This document shows positions 16,330 through 24,917 of a stretch of DNA of 64,000 nt, piece after piece. Source of the DNA: Morganella morganii_D. Its GTDB lineage: Bacteria; Pseudomonadota; Gammaproteobacteria; Enterobacterales; Enterobacteriaceae. The position numbers and the translations under genes were made by a program. Each line of letters begins with the position of its first letter. The stretch's first letter is position 1. The stretch lies in contig CP173058.1 in the NCBI GenBank assembly GCA_044772875.1, positions 2,232,001-2,296,000 on the forward strand. Reading direction: 5' to 3'. Below the pieces are notes generated by a model that made no database searches, was not told the DNA's origin, and saw nothing but the letters and a program-made list of their open reading frames with translations.

Positions 16330-16809
16330 TTACCTGACAGATTCTTCCCTGATACTGTAGCCGGATGTGCTTGCTGTAACATGCTGACAGGTAATACTTT
16401 CATATCTTAGTAATATTGTTTCATAAGGTTGCATATCATTATGATTTAAAGAACTCGGGTGATGGTTTGATATGCTTATAATTGATGCTTTCGTCAGTTT
16501 GACTTTCTTATAAAGAGAAAGAACGCCATTGTTGTCTATTCTGTAGTAATTAAAATCACATTCCAGGAGTTCATTATTTGAAATGCTGCTGAGCAGTAAT
16601 GGTGTTGATTTATCATCACATTTCACCATCACAAACGGAGCATGTGACAGGTTCTGGTGACGGGTAATATCATAGGTCGTGGAATAGATAAAAATCTCAT
16701 CTTTATGATTTTCCTGATGCTTATTACCAATTGAATCATAGCCGGAACACCCTGCAGAGATAAGCCCTTGTTTATTTCCTTTTAAAATCAGATAAATTTG
16801 ACTGGACAT
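16330..16809 (-). CDS. hcp: Hcp family type VI secretion tube protein
   Basis: The 159 residues have the Hcp pattern: YLILKGNKQGLISAGCSGYDSIGN at the start, IFIYSTTYDITRHQN, a loop with STPLLLSSISNNE, and a C-terminal ITCQHVTASTSGYS strand. Hcp hexamers stack into the T6SS inner tube and carry small effectors in the lumen. The ATG at 16809 is preferred over an upstream TTG. No other T6SS structural gene lies in the window, so this is an orphan hcp island with its own effector and immunity genes (16319-15303). Confidence 0.88.
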   Translation of the reverse strand: MSSQIYLILKGNKQGLISAGCSGYDSIGNKHQENHKDEIFIYSTTYDITRHQNLSHAPFVMVKCDDKSTPLLLSSISNNELLECDFNYYRIDNNGVLSLYKKVKLTKASIISISNHHPSSLNHNDMQPYETILLRYESITCQHVTASTSGYSIREESVR

Positions 16810-17280
16810 AATCGTATTCAATTCCTTATGAAAGTTTCACATAATTAATGCATTTTTTATGATCTCCGGCAATAGGATAGCCATGCATTTTTATAAATTA
16901 ATTGGGTTCGACGTTGTTTTTATATAAAAACAATGAATAAGAATAAAAAAAACAAATGGTCAGATGTGGAATTACCTGGTAATCATATTAATCAATAAGA
17001 AAATTAATACCTTTGTCAGTAAATATGATACCGCCACAGCCCCATCCGTCCGGCAAAATTCTGTTGCAATTCGTGCAATCCCCCGATGCTGTATCCTGCT
17101 GTTTACAGTGAATGTGATATATGCGGCAGCTTTATCCTGCTGATCCGGCTATGCTTTCTTTATCAGCATTTAATATCACCGTTCTGAAAATTAAAAGCAT
17201 CATTCTTTGCAACCCTGATGTTAAAATGCTGCTGTTGTGCTTATCTCATTATTTTCCATAAGAAGGGTAATCACGTATCT
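16810..17280. other. Intergenic region between hcp and yhiI, with a 20-base palindrome
   Basis: About 470 bases without a credible gene. It contains the perfect palindrome TTGTTTTTATATAAAAACAA at 16914-16933, about 105 bases upstream of hcp, in an AT-rich stretch. This could be an operator for the hcp unit or a terminator-like element. A GC-richer stretch (17030-17160) precedes yhiI without clear promoter elements. Confidence 0.5.
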
Positions 17281-18354
17281 ATGCAAAAATCAAAACGTAA
17301 AACGTGGATTTTTTATCTCATCCTGATCATGGTCCTTGCCGGCGGCGGCTATCTGTACCGTGTGCTGCAAAGCCCCGGGCTTCCCGCAGGGTTCGCACAG
17401 AGCAACGGACGGATCGAGGCAACGGAAATTGATATCTCAACCAAAACCGCCGGACGTATCAGCACCATCAATGTCAGAGAGGGGGATTTTGTCCGCGCCG
17501 GAGATGTGCTGGCGCAGATGGATACCAGGACACTGGAGGCGCAGCTGAGTGAGGCACAGGCGCAGTACCGCCAGGCGGACAGCAATGTGATTTCCTCACG
17601 CTCGGCACTGGCTCAGCGGAAAAGTGAGAAAGCCGCCGCAGAAGCAATGGTGCGCCAGCGTACCTCAGAACTGACTGCCGCGCAGAAGCGTCTGGCCCGT
17701 TCACAGGCCCTGGTGAGAACCAATGCGGTGTCTGTTCAGCAGGTGGATGATGACCTGGCGGTTGTTCAGGGAGCCCGTGCTGCCGTGGAAGCGGCGAAAG
17801 CTCAGGTAGCGGCGGCTTCTGCCGCGATTGATGCCGCGCAGTCCGGCATTATCCAGGCACAGACAAAAGTGGATGCCGCCCTGGCAACACAACAGCGGAT
17901 TGAGGCTGATCTGGATGACAGTCAGCTGAAAGCCCCGCGCAACGGCCGCGTGCAGTACCGTGTTGCCGAACCGGGTGAGGTACTCGGTGCCGGTGGCCGC
18001 GTGGTGAATATGGTCGATCTCAGTGATGTCTATATGACCTTCTTCCTGCCGACAGAACAGGCCGGACAGGCGGGTATCGGCAGTGATGTGCATATTATCC
18101 TTGATGCCGCCCCCGGTCTGGTGATCCCGGCGAAAACTTCGTATGTCGCCAGTGTCGCGCAGTTTACCCCGAAGACCGTGGAAACGGATAATGAGCGTCA
18201 GAAACTGATGTTCCGTGTTCGTGCCCGTATCGCCCCTGAACTGCTGGAGAAACACCTGGAATATGTGAAAACCGGCCTGCCGGGACGCGCCTATATCCGG
18301 CTTGATCCGAAGCAGGACTGGCCGTCTGACCTGGAGGTGAAATTACCTCAATGA
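17281..18354 (+). CDS. yhiI: HlyD-family membrane-fusion protein (YhiI-like)
   Basis: A periplasmic adaptor of 357 residues from the ATG at 17281. A membrane anchor lies at about residues 10-26. Then come a lipoyl half-motif (GRIEATEIDISTKTAGRI), a long Ala/Gln-rich coiled-coil hairpin (about 85-200), and the second half with LKAPRNGRVQYRVAEPGEV. It overlaps rbbA by 4 bases. The yhiI-rbbA-yhhJ order matches E. coli and makes a type-I-like ABC export system with an adaptor. The ORF is open further upstream to 17218, but that extension is Cys-rich and has no ribosome site. Confidence 0.9.
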   Translation: MQKSKRKTWIFYLILIMVLAGGGYLYRVLQSPGLPAGFAQSNGRIEATEIDISTKTAGRISTINVREGDFVRAGDVLAQMDTRTLEAQLSEAQAQYRQADSNVISSRSALAQRKSEKAAAEAMVRQRTSELTAAQKRLARSQALVRTNAVSVQQVDDDLAVVQGARAAVEAAKAQVAAASAAIDAAQSGIIQAQTKVDAALATQQRIEADLDDSQLKAPRNGRVQYRVAEPGEVLGAGGRVVNMVDLSDVYMTFFLPTEQAGQAGIGSDVHIILDAAPGLVIPAKTSYVASVAQFTPKTVETDNERQKLMFRVRARIAPELLEKHLEYVKTGLPGRAYIRLDPKQDWPSDLEVKLPQ

Positions 18355-21110
18355 CATCATCAAAACAGCATTCTGACACCGCAATCGTCACCCTGGAACA
18401 GGTTACGCATCATTACGGTGATGTGTGCGCCCTTGATGATATAACGCTGAACACCCCCGCCCGTCAGATGGTGGGGCTGATCGGGCCGGACGGCGTCGGG
18501 AAATCCACCCTGATTTCCCTGATAGCCGGAGCCCGTAAAGTGCAACAGGGCAATGTGATTGTGCTGGACGGTGATATCCGCGAAGAGGAACACCGCCGTG
18601 CTGTGTGTCCGCGTATTGCGTATATGCCGCAGGGGCTGGGGAAAAACCTTTATCACACTCTGTCGGTGTTTGAAAACGTGGATTTCTTCGGGCGGCTGTT
18701 CGGCCAGTCTGAGGAAGAACGCCGTCTGCGGATTGATGATCTGCTGGCCAGCACCGGACTTGCCCCTTTCCGCGACCGCCCGGCAGGAAAGCTCTCCGGC
18801 GGGATGAAGCAAAAACTCGGATTATGCTGTGCCCTGATCCATGACCCGGAATTGCTGATCCTCGACGAACCGACCACCGGTGTTGACCCCCTTTCCCGCG
18901 CCCAGTTCTGGGAGCTTATCGACCGCATCCGCGAGCGCCAGCAGAATATGAGTGTTCTGGTGGCGACGGCCTATATGGAAGAGGCGGAACGTTTTGATTA
19001 CCTGGTCGCGATGGATGACGGCAGAGTGCTGGCCACAGGGCACGCCCGTGAGCTGAAAGCACAGACACAGACCGATGAGCTGGAAGCCGCCTTTATTGCC
19101 CTGCTGCCGGAAGAAAAACGCAAAGACCACAAAGCCGTGGTGATCCCGCCGCGCAAAGCGCAGAATAAAGAGGAAATCGCCATTGAGGCGCAGGATCTGA
19201 CTATGCGCTTCGGCAGTTTTACCGCTGTTGACCATGTCAGTTTCCGCATCCCGAAAGGGGAAATTTTCGGTTTCCTCGGTTCCAACGGCTGCGGGAAATC
19301 CACCACCATGAAAATGCTCACCGGGCTGTTACAGGCCACGGAAGGTAAGGCGTGGCTGTTTGGTCAGGAAGTGGATCCAAAAGATTTGAATACCCGGATG
19401 CGGGTCGGTTATATGTCTCAGGCATTCTCTCTCTACAGTGAGCTGACGGTTTTACAGAACCTGGTGCTGCACGCCAAATTGTTCCATGTGCCGGAACACG
19501 AAATTGACGACCGCGTTGATGAAATGATGACGCGCTTTAAACTGACGGATGTCGCCGATGCCATGCCGGAAGGGCTGCCGCTCGGGATCCGCCAGCGCCT
19601 CTCCCTTGCCGTGGCGGTGATCCACCGCCCGGAAATGCTGATCCTCGATGAGCCGACATCCGGCGTTGACCCGATTGCCCGCGATATGTTCTGGGATCTG
19701 ATGGTGGATTTATCACGCAAAGACGGCGTAACGATTTTTATCTCCACCCACTTTATGAATGAGGCCGCCCGTTGTGACCGCATGTCACTGATGCACGCGG
19801 GGAAAGTGCTGGTGACGGACACCCCGGAAAACCTGGTTACCAACAGTGAATTTGACACTCTCGAAGCCGTCTTTATTGATTATCTGAAGAAAGCCTCAGG
19901 GATTGAGGATGATACCCCGCCGCCGGAAGCGCCGGAATTACCCGGCGATAGCGGTGAAGCCACTGCCACAGCACTGAAACGCCGTTTCAGTCTGCGCCGC
20001 CTGTTCAGTTACAGTCTGCGTGAAGGGCTGGAACTGCGCCGTGACCCGGTCCGGCTGACACTGGCGCTGCTCGGTACCGTGATCCTGATGTTTATTATGG
20101 GTTACGGCATCAGCATGGATGTGGAAAATCTGCGTTTTGCCGTGCTTGACCGCGACCAGACCACCACCAGCCAGAACTATGTGCAGGATCTCTCCGGTTC
20201 GCGCTACTTTATCGAACAACCGCCGCTGCAAAATTATGAGGATATGGAGCGGCGGATGCGCGCCGGGGATATTGCGGTAGCCATTGAAATCCCGCCGGAT
20301 TTTGCCCGTGATATCGCCAAAGGCCATGATGTTAAACTGGGGGTATGGGTGGACGGCGCGATGCCGAACAGAGCGGAAACAGTGCGCGGTTATGTGCAGG
20401 CGATGCATCTCAACTGGCTGACGCGCATGGCCTCAAAACAGCCGGTGGCAAATCCGCTGCGCTCTGCGATCGATATTGAAACCCGCTACCGTTATAACCC
20501 TGATGTGAAAAGTCTGCCCGCCATCGTTCCGGCGGTGATCCCGCTGCTGCTGATGATGATACCGGCAATGCTCAGCGCCCTGAGTGTGGTACGGGAAAAA
20601 GAACTCGGGTCGATTATCAACCTTTATGTCACCCCGGTGACCAAAACGGAATTTCTGGTCGGTAAACAGGTGCCTTATATCGTGCTGGGGATGTTTAACT
20701 TTTTCCTGCTCTGTGTCCTCTCCGTCTGGGTATTCGGTGTGCCGTTCAAAGGCAGCCTGCCGGCGGTGACACTGGCCGCATTCTGCTATATCACGATTGC
20801 CACCAGCATGGGGCTGCTGATCTCCTGCTTTATGAAAAGCCAGATTGCCGCGATTTTCGGGACCGCCATTATCACCCTGATCCCGGCCACGCAATTTTCC
20901 GGCATGATTGACCCTGTTTCATCACTGGAAGGTATGGGTTACTGGATAGGACACATCTATCCGACCGCCCATTTCCTGACCATCACCAGGGGAACCTTCT
21001 CCAAAGGGCTGGGGCTGATCGATCTGTATCAGTCCTTTATTCCGCTGCTGATCACTATCCCGGTTGTTCTCGGGTGCAGTATCTTTTTCCTGAAAAAGCA
21101 GGAGGGATAA
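18351..21110 (+). CDS. rbbA: ABC transporter fusion protein RbbA (two ATPase domains plus permease)
   Basis: A 919-residue fusion of two ABC ATPases and an ABC-2 permease. The first nucleotide-binding domain has Walker A GPDGVGKST (45-53), signature LSGGMKQK (about 147) and Walker B LLILDEPTTGVDP. The second has GSNGCGKST (about 310), a degenerate signature LPLGIRQR (about 408) and LILDEPTSGVDP. The permease half begins near residue 570, with a large periplasmic domain and about five more helices after 720. E. coli RbbA (911 residues) was named for ribosome association, but the operon points to export. The stop is one base before yhhJ. Confidence 0.93.
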   Translation: MTSSKQHSDTAIVTLEQVTHHYGDVCALDDITLNTPARQMVGLIGPDGVGKSTLISLIAGARKVQQGNVIVLDGDIREEEHRRAVCPRIAYMPQGLGKNLYHTLSVFENVDFFGRLFGQSEEERRLRIDDLLASTGLAPFRDRPAGKLSGGMKQKLGLCCALIHDPELLILDEPTTGVDPLSRAQFWELIDRIRERQQNMSVLVATAYMEEAERFDYLVAMDDGRVLATGHARELKAQTQTDELEAAFIALLPEEKRKDHKAVVIPPRKAQNKEEIAIEAQDLTMRFGSFTAVDHVSFRIPKGEIFGFLGSNGCGKSTTMKMLTGLLQATEGKAWLFGQEVDPKDLNTRMRVGYMSQAFSLYSELTVLQNLVLHAKLFHVPEHEIDDRVDEMMTRFKLTDVADAMPEGLPLGIRQRLSLAVAVIHRPEMLILDEPTSGVDPIARDMFWDLMVDLSRKDGVTIFISTHFMNEAARCDRMSLMHAGKVLVTDTPENLVTNSEFDTLEAVFIDYLKKASGIEDDTPPPEAPELPGDSGEATATALKRRFSLRRLFSYSLREGLELRRDPVRLTLALLGTVILMFIMGYGISMDVENLRFAVLDRDQTTTSQNYVQDLSGSRYFIEQPPLQNYEDMERRMRAGDIAVAIEIPPDFARDIAKGHDVKLGVWVDGAMPNRAETVRGYVQAMHLNWLTRMASKQPVANPLRSAIDIETRYRYNPDVKSLPAIVPAVIPLLLMMIPAMLSALSVVREKELGSIINLYVTPVTKTEFLVGKQVPYIVLGMFNFFLLCVLSVWVFGVPFKGSLPAVTLAAFCYITIATSMGLLISCFMKSQIAAIFGTAIITLIPATQFSGMIDPVSSLEGMGYWIGHIYPTAHFLTITRGTFSKGLGLIDLYQSFIPLLITIPVVLGCSIFFLKKQEG

Positions 21111-21111
21111 T

Positions 21112-22236
21112 ATGCGGACACTGAAGAACATTATCTATCTCGGCATGAAAGAACTGCGCAGCCTGATGCGGGATAAAGCGATGCTCGCTCTGATTGTGTT
21201 TGCCTTCACGGTATCCATCTATTCCTCCGCCACGGTAACATCCGGTTCACTGCATCTGGCACCGATTGCGATTGCGGATCAGGATCGTTCCCAGCTCAGC
21301 GAACGTATTATCAACAGCTTTTATGAGCCCTATTTTCTGCCTCCGGCCGATATTGATATCAGCCAGATGGACGGCCTGATGGACAACGGCACCTACACCT
21401 TCACAATGGATATCCCGCCAAACTTTCAGCGCGATGTGCTGGCCGGACGCCGGCCCGCAATCCAGCTGAACGTCGACGCCACGCGCATGAGCCAGGCGTT
21501 TCTCGGCAACAGCTATATTCAGAATATTGTCACCGGGGAAGTGAATACTTTTCTGGCCAAAAACCGGCAAAACAGTGTGCTGCCGGTGGATTTGGATATC
21601 CGCGCCCGTTTTAACCCGAACCTGAATCAGATGTGGTTCGGGTCAGTGATGGCAATTATCAATAACATCACGATGCTGTCGATTGTCCTGACCGGGGCTG
21701 CGCTGATCCGCGAGCGGGAGCACGGTACTATTGAGCATCTGCTGGTGATGCCGGTGACGCCGTTTGAGATCATGATGTCCAAAGTCTGGTCGATGGGACT
21801 GGTGGTATTGCTTGCTTCGCTCGGCTCACTGCTGCTGATTGTCCGTTTTCTGTTACAGGTGCCGATAGAAGGCTCAATTACGCTGTTTATGTGCGGGGTG
21901 GCGCTGAGTCTGTTTGCCACCACCTCCATCGGGATCTTTATGGGGACGCTCGCCCGTTCGATGCCGCAGTTCGGGCTGCTGATGATTATGGTACTGCTGC
22001 CGCTGAATATGTTGTCAGGCGGGATGACCTCACGGGAAAGTATGCCGCAGTTTGTGCAGGACGTGATGCAGACCATGCCGACAACCCACTTTGTCAGTCT
22101 GGCACAGGCCATTCTCTACCGGGGGGCGGATTTCCTGATCGTCTGGCCGCAGTTTATTTATCTGATCATCATCGGCGGGGCATTTTTCAGCGCCGCGCTG
22201 CTGCGTTTCCGCAAAACCATCAGTGCAATGGCATAA
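21112..22236 (+). CDS. yhhJ: ABC-2 type permease YhhJ
   Basis: A 374-residue inner-membrane permease with one N-terminal helix (about 20-40), a large periplasmic domain, and five or six helices from about residue 180 on. The typical ABC-2 motif LIREREHGTIEHLLVMPVTP is near 200. It starts 1 base after rbbA with AGGAGGG upstream, so it is the third subunit of the yhiI-rbbA-yhhJ exporter. The substrate is unknown. Confidence 0.92.
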   Translation: MRTLKNIIYLGMKELRSLMRDKAMLALIVFAFTVSIYSSATVTSGSLHLAPIAIADQDRSQLSERIINSFYEPYFLPPADIDISQMDGLMDNGTYTFTMDIPPNFQRDVLAGRRPAIQLNVDATRMSQAFLGNSYIQNIVTGEVNTFLAKNRQNSVLPVDLDIRARFNPNLNQMWFGSVMAIINNITMLSIVLTGAALIREREHGTIEHLLVMPVTPFEIMMSKVWSMGLVVLLASLGSLLLIVRFLLQVPIEGSITLFMCGVALSLFATTSIGIFMGTLARSMPQFGLLMIMVLLPLNMLSGGMTSRESMPQFVQDVMQTMPTTHFVSLAQAILYRGADFLIVWPQFIYLIIIGGAFFSAALLRFRKTISAMA

Positions 22237-22330
22237 CCCGGTAAATTCCGATGCCGCCGGCGACGGGTGCATTATAGGCTGTCAGTTCAGTAAAAATTCA
22301 ATGAATAACGGATAATGCAGGAATACGGAT

Positions 22331-22639
22331 ATGATAAAAATTCTGCTGATGAGTGATACGGGAATTTCCCCGCAAATGCTGGCGCAAAAAATGCGTGATG
22401 ATGCACAGGTACGGGGTATTGATGTCAGCATTGAGTGCCGCTCTGTTTTTGATTACCGCGAATGTGCCGCAGAGTATGACGCCGCTCTGCTTGCTCCGCA
22501 GTCCCGCCATCACCTGCGCGAGTGCCAGCAAAGTGCCGCCGCTGCCGGAAAACCGCTGGCCTGCATCGACCCGGATATATTTTGGGATCTGCAAAGTACT
22601 GCGGTACTGGATTTGGCGTTGTCGTTATTGAAGAAATAG
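22331..22639 (+). CDS. PTS IIB (lactose/cellobiose)-like protein lacking the phosphorylated cysteine
   Basis: A 102-residue protein that follows the fold pattern of CelA-type IIB: a first strand IKILLMSDTGISPQML, helix QKMRDDA, strand VSIECRSV, AALLAPQ in the place of VVLLGPQ, and CIDPDIFWDL. In true IIB proteins the first loop is C-x2-G-x-S-x-S; here Ser8 stands where the phosphorylated Cys should be. It cannot carry phosphate in the usual way. No IIC or IIA gene is near. A regulatory or sugar-sensing role is possible but unproven. The start is the ATG at 22331. Confidence 0.65.
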   Translation: MIKILLMSDTGISPQMLAQKMRDDAQVRGIDVSIECRSVFDYRECAAEYDAALLAPQSRHHLRECQQSAAAAGKPLACIDPDIFWDLQSTAVLDLALSLLKK

Positions 22640-22784
22640 TGATAATTCATCAAGAAAAAATATTAACCACAGAAAGTATATCTGGTGTTTATTGCTTACA
22701 TAAAAAGTTACAGATTTATCCCGTATTTTTAATTATAGCAATGTGATAAAAATTGGAAATCACCCCATTACAGGAGTAACACAT

Positions 22785-23115
22785 ATGCTTTATCATGTTT
22801 TTAACAGATAGAGACGGTACTATTTATCAAACTGCATCACTATTGAAAATAACATGGCATGCAGGAAAAATAAAACCATTTCCTGAGCGTTACCCCGCCA
22901 ATGTTGACAGCATTGGAATTGAAATTGTGGGTAAAGCTCAAAAAGAGAATGATCAAGACCCTGTATATGAAACAGTAAACAATCAACAAAACTCATCACT
23001 TAAATGGCTTGTATCTGGACTATTAGAAACTCTGGATATTTCTGCATCCGAAGTATACAAACATCCGGATGTTGCCAGAAAAAATAAAACTGAAGCGAGC
23101 ACCGCATCATGGTAA
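22785..23115 (+). pseudogene. Remnant of an N-acetylmuramoyl-L-alanine amidase effector
   Basis: The translation resembles the middle and end of T6SS-associated amidases: LTDRDGTIYQTASLLKITWHAGK, then PERYPANVDSIGIEIVGKA, QNSSLKWLVSGLLETL and the C-terminal HPDVARKNKTEASTASW. Three defects are visible. The N-terminal part with the first zinc ligand is missing; the reading frame breaks around 22798-22805 (an ATG at 22785 with a strong CAGGAG site gives LYHVF, then stops in frame); and about 30 residues usual between WHAGK and PERYP are absent. I call it an inactive remnant. The stop overlaps the next gene. Confidence 0.65.
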
Positions 23116-23537
23116 ATAAAATATATATTTTATTCCTGTTGATTTATTTTTTTTCTAATCCATTACAGGCAAAAGAATTAAATAAAATTGATATTTATAA
23201 GACAGGTACTGTTTATCAGAATCACAATGATAAATATGAAATTGACACCTGCAAAAAATTTCTTCCGACCAAAGAACAAATAATCACTTACTTTACATAC
23301 GCAGAAGAATCAAAAGAAAACAGTTGGATGCATGAGTATTATTCGGCTTGTATATCAACCGGATATGTTGAATTTAAAGATGGAACATCCGGTAAATGGA
23401 CTATACAGTCAAGTGGTTATGGATATGTCATTTTCAATGATGGCAGCTCTGTTGATTTTCTCTACCGAAATAACAAATGGGAAGACCCTGATGCCTGTAC
23501 ATACGGGTTAAGTGATGAGCCAGAGCCCGGCTGTTAG
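23109..23537 (+). CDS. Periplasmic protein, probable orphan immunity protein of the decayed amidase
   Basis: A 142-residue intact gene whose start lies inside the end of the amidase remnant, the usual toxin-immunity overlap. It has a signal peptide (about residues 1-21, ending in LQA) and a mature domain with four cysteines (DTCKK, SACIS, DACTY and the last residue). That suits a disulphide-bonded periplasmic inhibitor of a cell-wall amidase. Strongly AT-rich like the remnant. Unlike the toxin it has no frameshift or premature stop. I infer the immunity role from position and localisation. Confidence 0.7.
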   Translation: MVNKIYILFLLIYFFSNPLQAKELNKIDIYKTGTVYQNHNDKYEIDTCKKFLPTKEQIITYFTYAEESKENSWMHEYYSACISTGYVEFKDGTSGKWTIQSSGYGYVIFNDGSSVDFLYRNNKWEDPDACTYGLSDEPEPGC

Positions 23538-23574
23538 CCTCAAACCATCTTCTTTCAAACCCGGGCGGCGGGAT

Positions 23575-23670
23575 AACCGGCAAAGCGAGGACATCTCCCG
23601 GAGCATGCATTAGTATGTGACCGGGGTGGACGAACGAAGCCAACGCCACCACAGGCGGAAGGATGACACA
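23575..23670. repeat. Hairpin repeat, copy 1
   Basis: First of two related intergenic elements of about 95 bases. They share GGCAA-G, an internal hairpin around GGAGCATgCAT-AGTATGTGACC (23596-23627), GCCAAC and a CCACAGGC--AGGATGAC end. Similar 'GGAGCATA..TATGTGACC' repeats are, as I recall, scattered in several Enterobacterales genomes. Confidence 0.65.
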
Positions 23671-23703
23671 ACAAAGAATCCGCTAAATCATCCGGTTTGT
23701 GGT

Positions 23704-23798
23704 AAGGCGGCAAGGGAAGAATTCCGGGGAGCATACATCAGTATGTGACCCGGAATTCTGAGCGCGGCCAACACAGCCACAGGCCAGAGGATGACGCA
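23704..23798. repeat. Hairpin repeat, copy 2
   Basis: Second copy in direct orientation. Its hairpin (23721-23756) is ATTCCGGG-ga-GCATAC-atca-GTATGT-ga-CCCGGAAT. The outer stem bases differ from copy 1 (CTCCCGG / CCGGGGT) while pairing is kept, so the structure rather than the sequence is conserved. It ends just before the stop codon of the LacI gene. Confidence 0.65.
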
Positions 23799-23801
23799 GA
23801 T

Positions 23802-24803
23802 TCAGGATTTGAGGAGACCGCGCACAACCACCTTGCTCGCCGGGGCGCTGCGATCCGTCGCCCGCCGCACTGCCATATTGATCGCCTGCCAGGCAATTTC
23901 CTGTAAATCGTGAGAAATACACGGGAACGTAAACCCGTAAATATCGGCATGAGAGACTTCATCAATGCTGAACAGCGAAACATCTTTTTGCGGGATCAGA
24001 TTGTGACGGATACAGGCTTTGATAATCCCCAGTGAGATCTGGTTATTGCAGCCGACAAAATAGTCCGGTGCGGGATGGTATTTCAGGTAATGGTCGGTGA
24101 CTTTAAATGCTTCATCCATCAGGAAGTCCGCATGCAGCACATTGACACTGCTGACCTGTCCGTGCAGACCGGCCACCATACCGGTCACGCGATCCTGAGC
24201 CACATTGGAGTCTTCCGGACCGGAGACAATCACCACATTATCCGCTTTTTGTGACAACAGATAGCGCCCTGCCTGCAATCCGCAGTCGAGATTATCGATA
24301 TAGACGCCGCTGCACGCTTTGGCGTCCAGCTCGCGGTCAACCAGAATCACCGGAATATTGAGCAGTTCCAGCTGCTTCATATAATCCGGGCGGTAAACTC
24401 GTTCAGCGGAGACAACGGATAAAATAATGGCATCCACGTTGTAACCAATCAGCTTATCAATGATACGCGCTTCATTTTCACGGGATTCATAGGAATCAAA
24501 CATCAGCGTGTCATAACCGGCATTATAAGCTTCCAGGGTGATACGTTTTGCCAGCCCGCCGAAAAACGGGTTGCTCATGTCCGGACTGACAATGCCGATG
24601 GTGCGGGACGATTTGGCGCGCAGACTGCGTGCCGCCGCATTCACCACGTAGCCGATTTTATCGGCAGCATCAAGAATACGCCTGAGAGTTTCCGGGTGAA
24701 CCTTATCCGGCTGCGAAAATGCGCGGGATGCAGTGATCTTACTAACATTCGCAATAGCGGCCACATTTTCCAGTGTGACTTTCTGTGTCCGGGGTTCCGC
24801 CAA
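23802..24803 (-). CDS. LacI family regulator of the xylitol/D-lyxose island
   Basis: A 333-residue LacI/GalR repressor: N-terminal HTH (about residues 9-30, VTLENVAAIANVSKITASRA), hinge with the AARSLRAKSS motif, and a periplasmic-binding-like effector domain (GIVSPDMSNPFFGGLAKRI, VDREL, SGPEDSN). The TTG at 24803 is chosen because AAGGAG lies 6 bases upstream; an ATG at 24833 lacks a site. It follows the lyxose isomerase gene on the same strand. Two near-identical palindromes at 25478 and 25638 are its probable operators, and a pentose or pentitol is the probable inducer. Confidence 0.88.
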   Translation of the reverse strand: MAEPRTQKVTLENVAAIANVSKITASRAFSQPDKVHPETLRRILDAADKIGYVVNAAARSLRAKSSRTIGIVSPDMSNPFFGGLAKRITLEAYNAGYDTLMFDSYESRENEARIIDKLIGYNVDAIILSVVSAERVYRPDYMKQLELLNIPVILVDRELDAKACSGVYIDNLDCGLQAGRYLLSQKADNVVIVSGPEDSNVAQDRVTGMVAGLHGQVSSVNVLHADFLMDEAFKVTDHYLKYHPAPDYFVGCNNQISLGIIKACIRHNLIPQKDVSLFSIDEVSHADIYGFTFPCISHDLQEIAWQAINMAVRRATDRSAPASKVVVRGLLKS

Positions 24804-24917
24804 TTTTCTCTCCTTGTAGCACCAATGTATCATTTTATACCATTATAATATCATCTAAATCGATTCAGTCACGTGAAAAACACGCTTTTTATTACTTAAA
24901 CCGACACTAACAACTTT

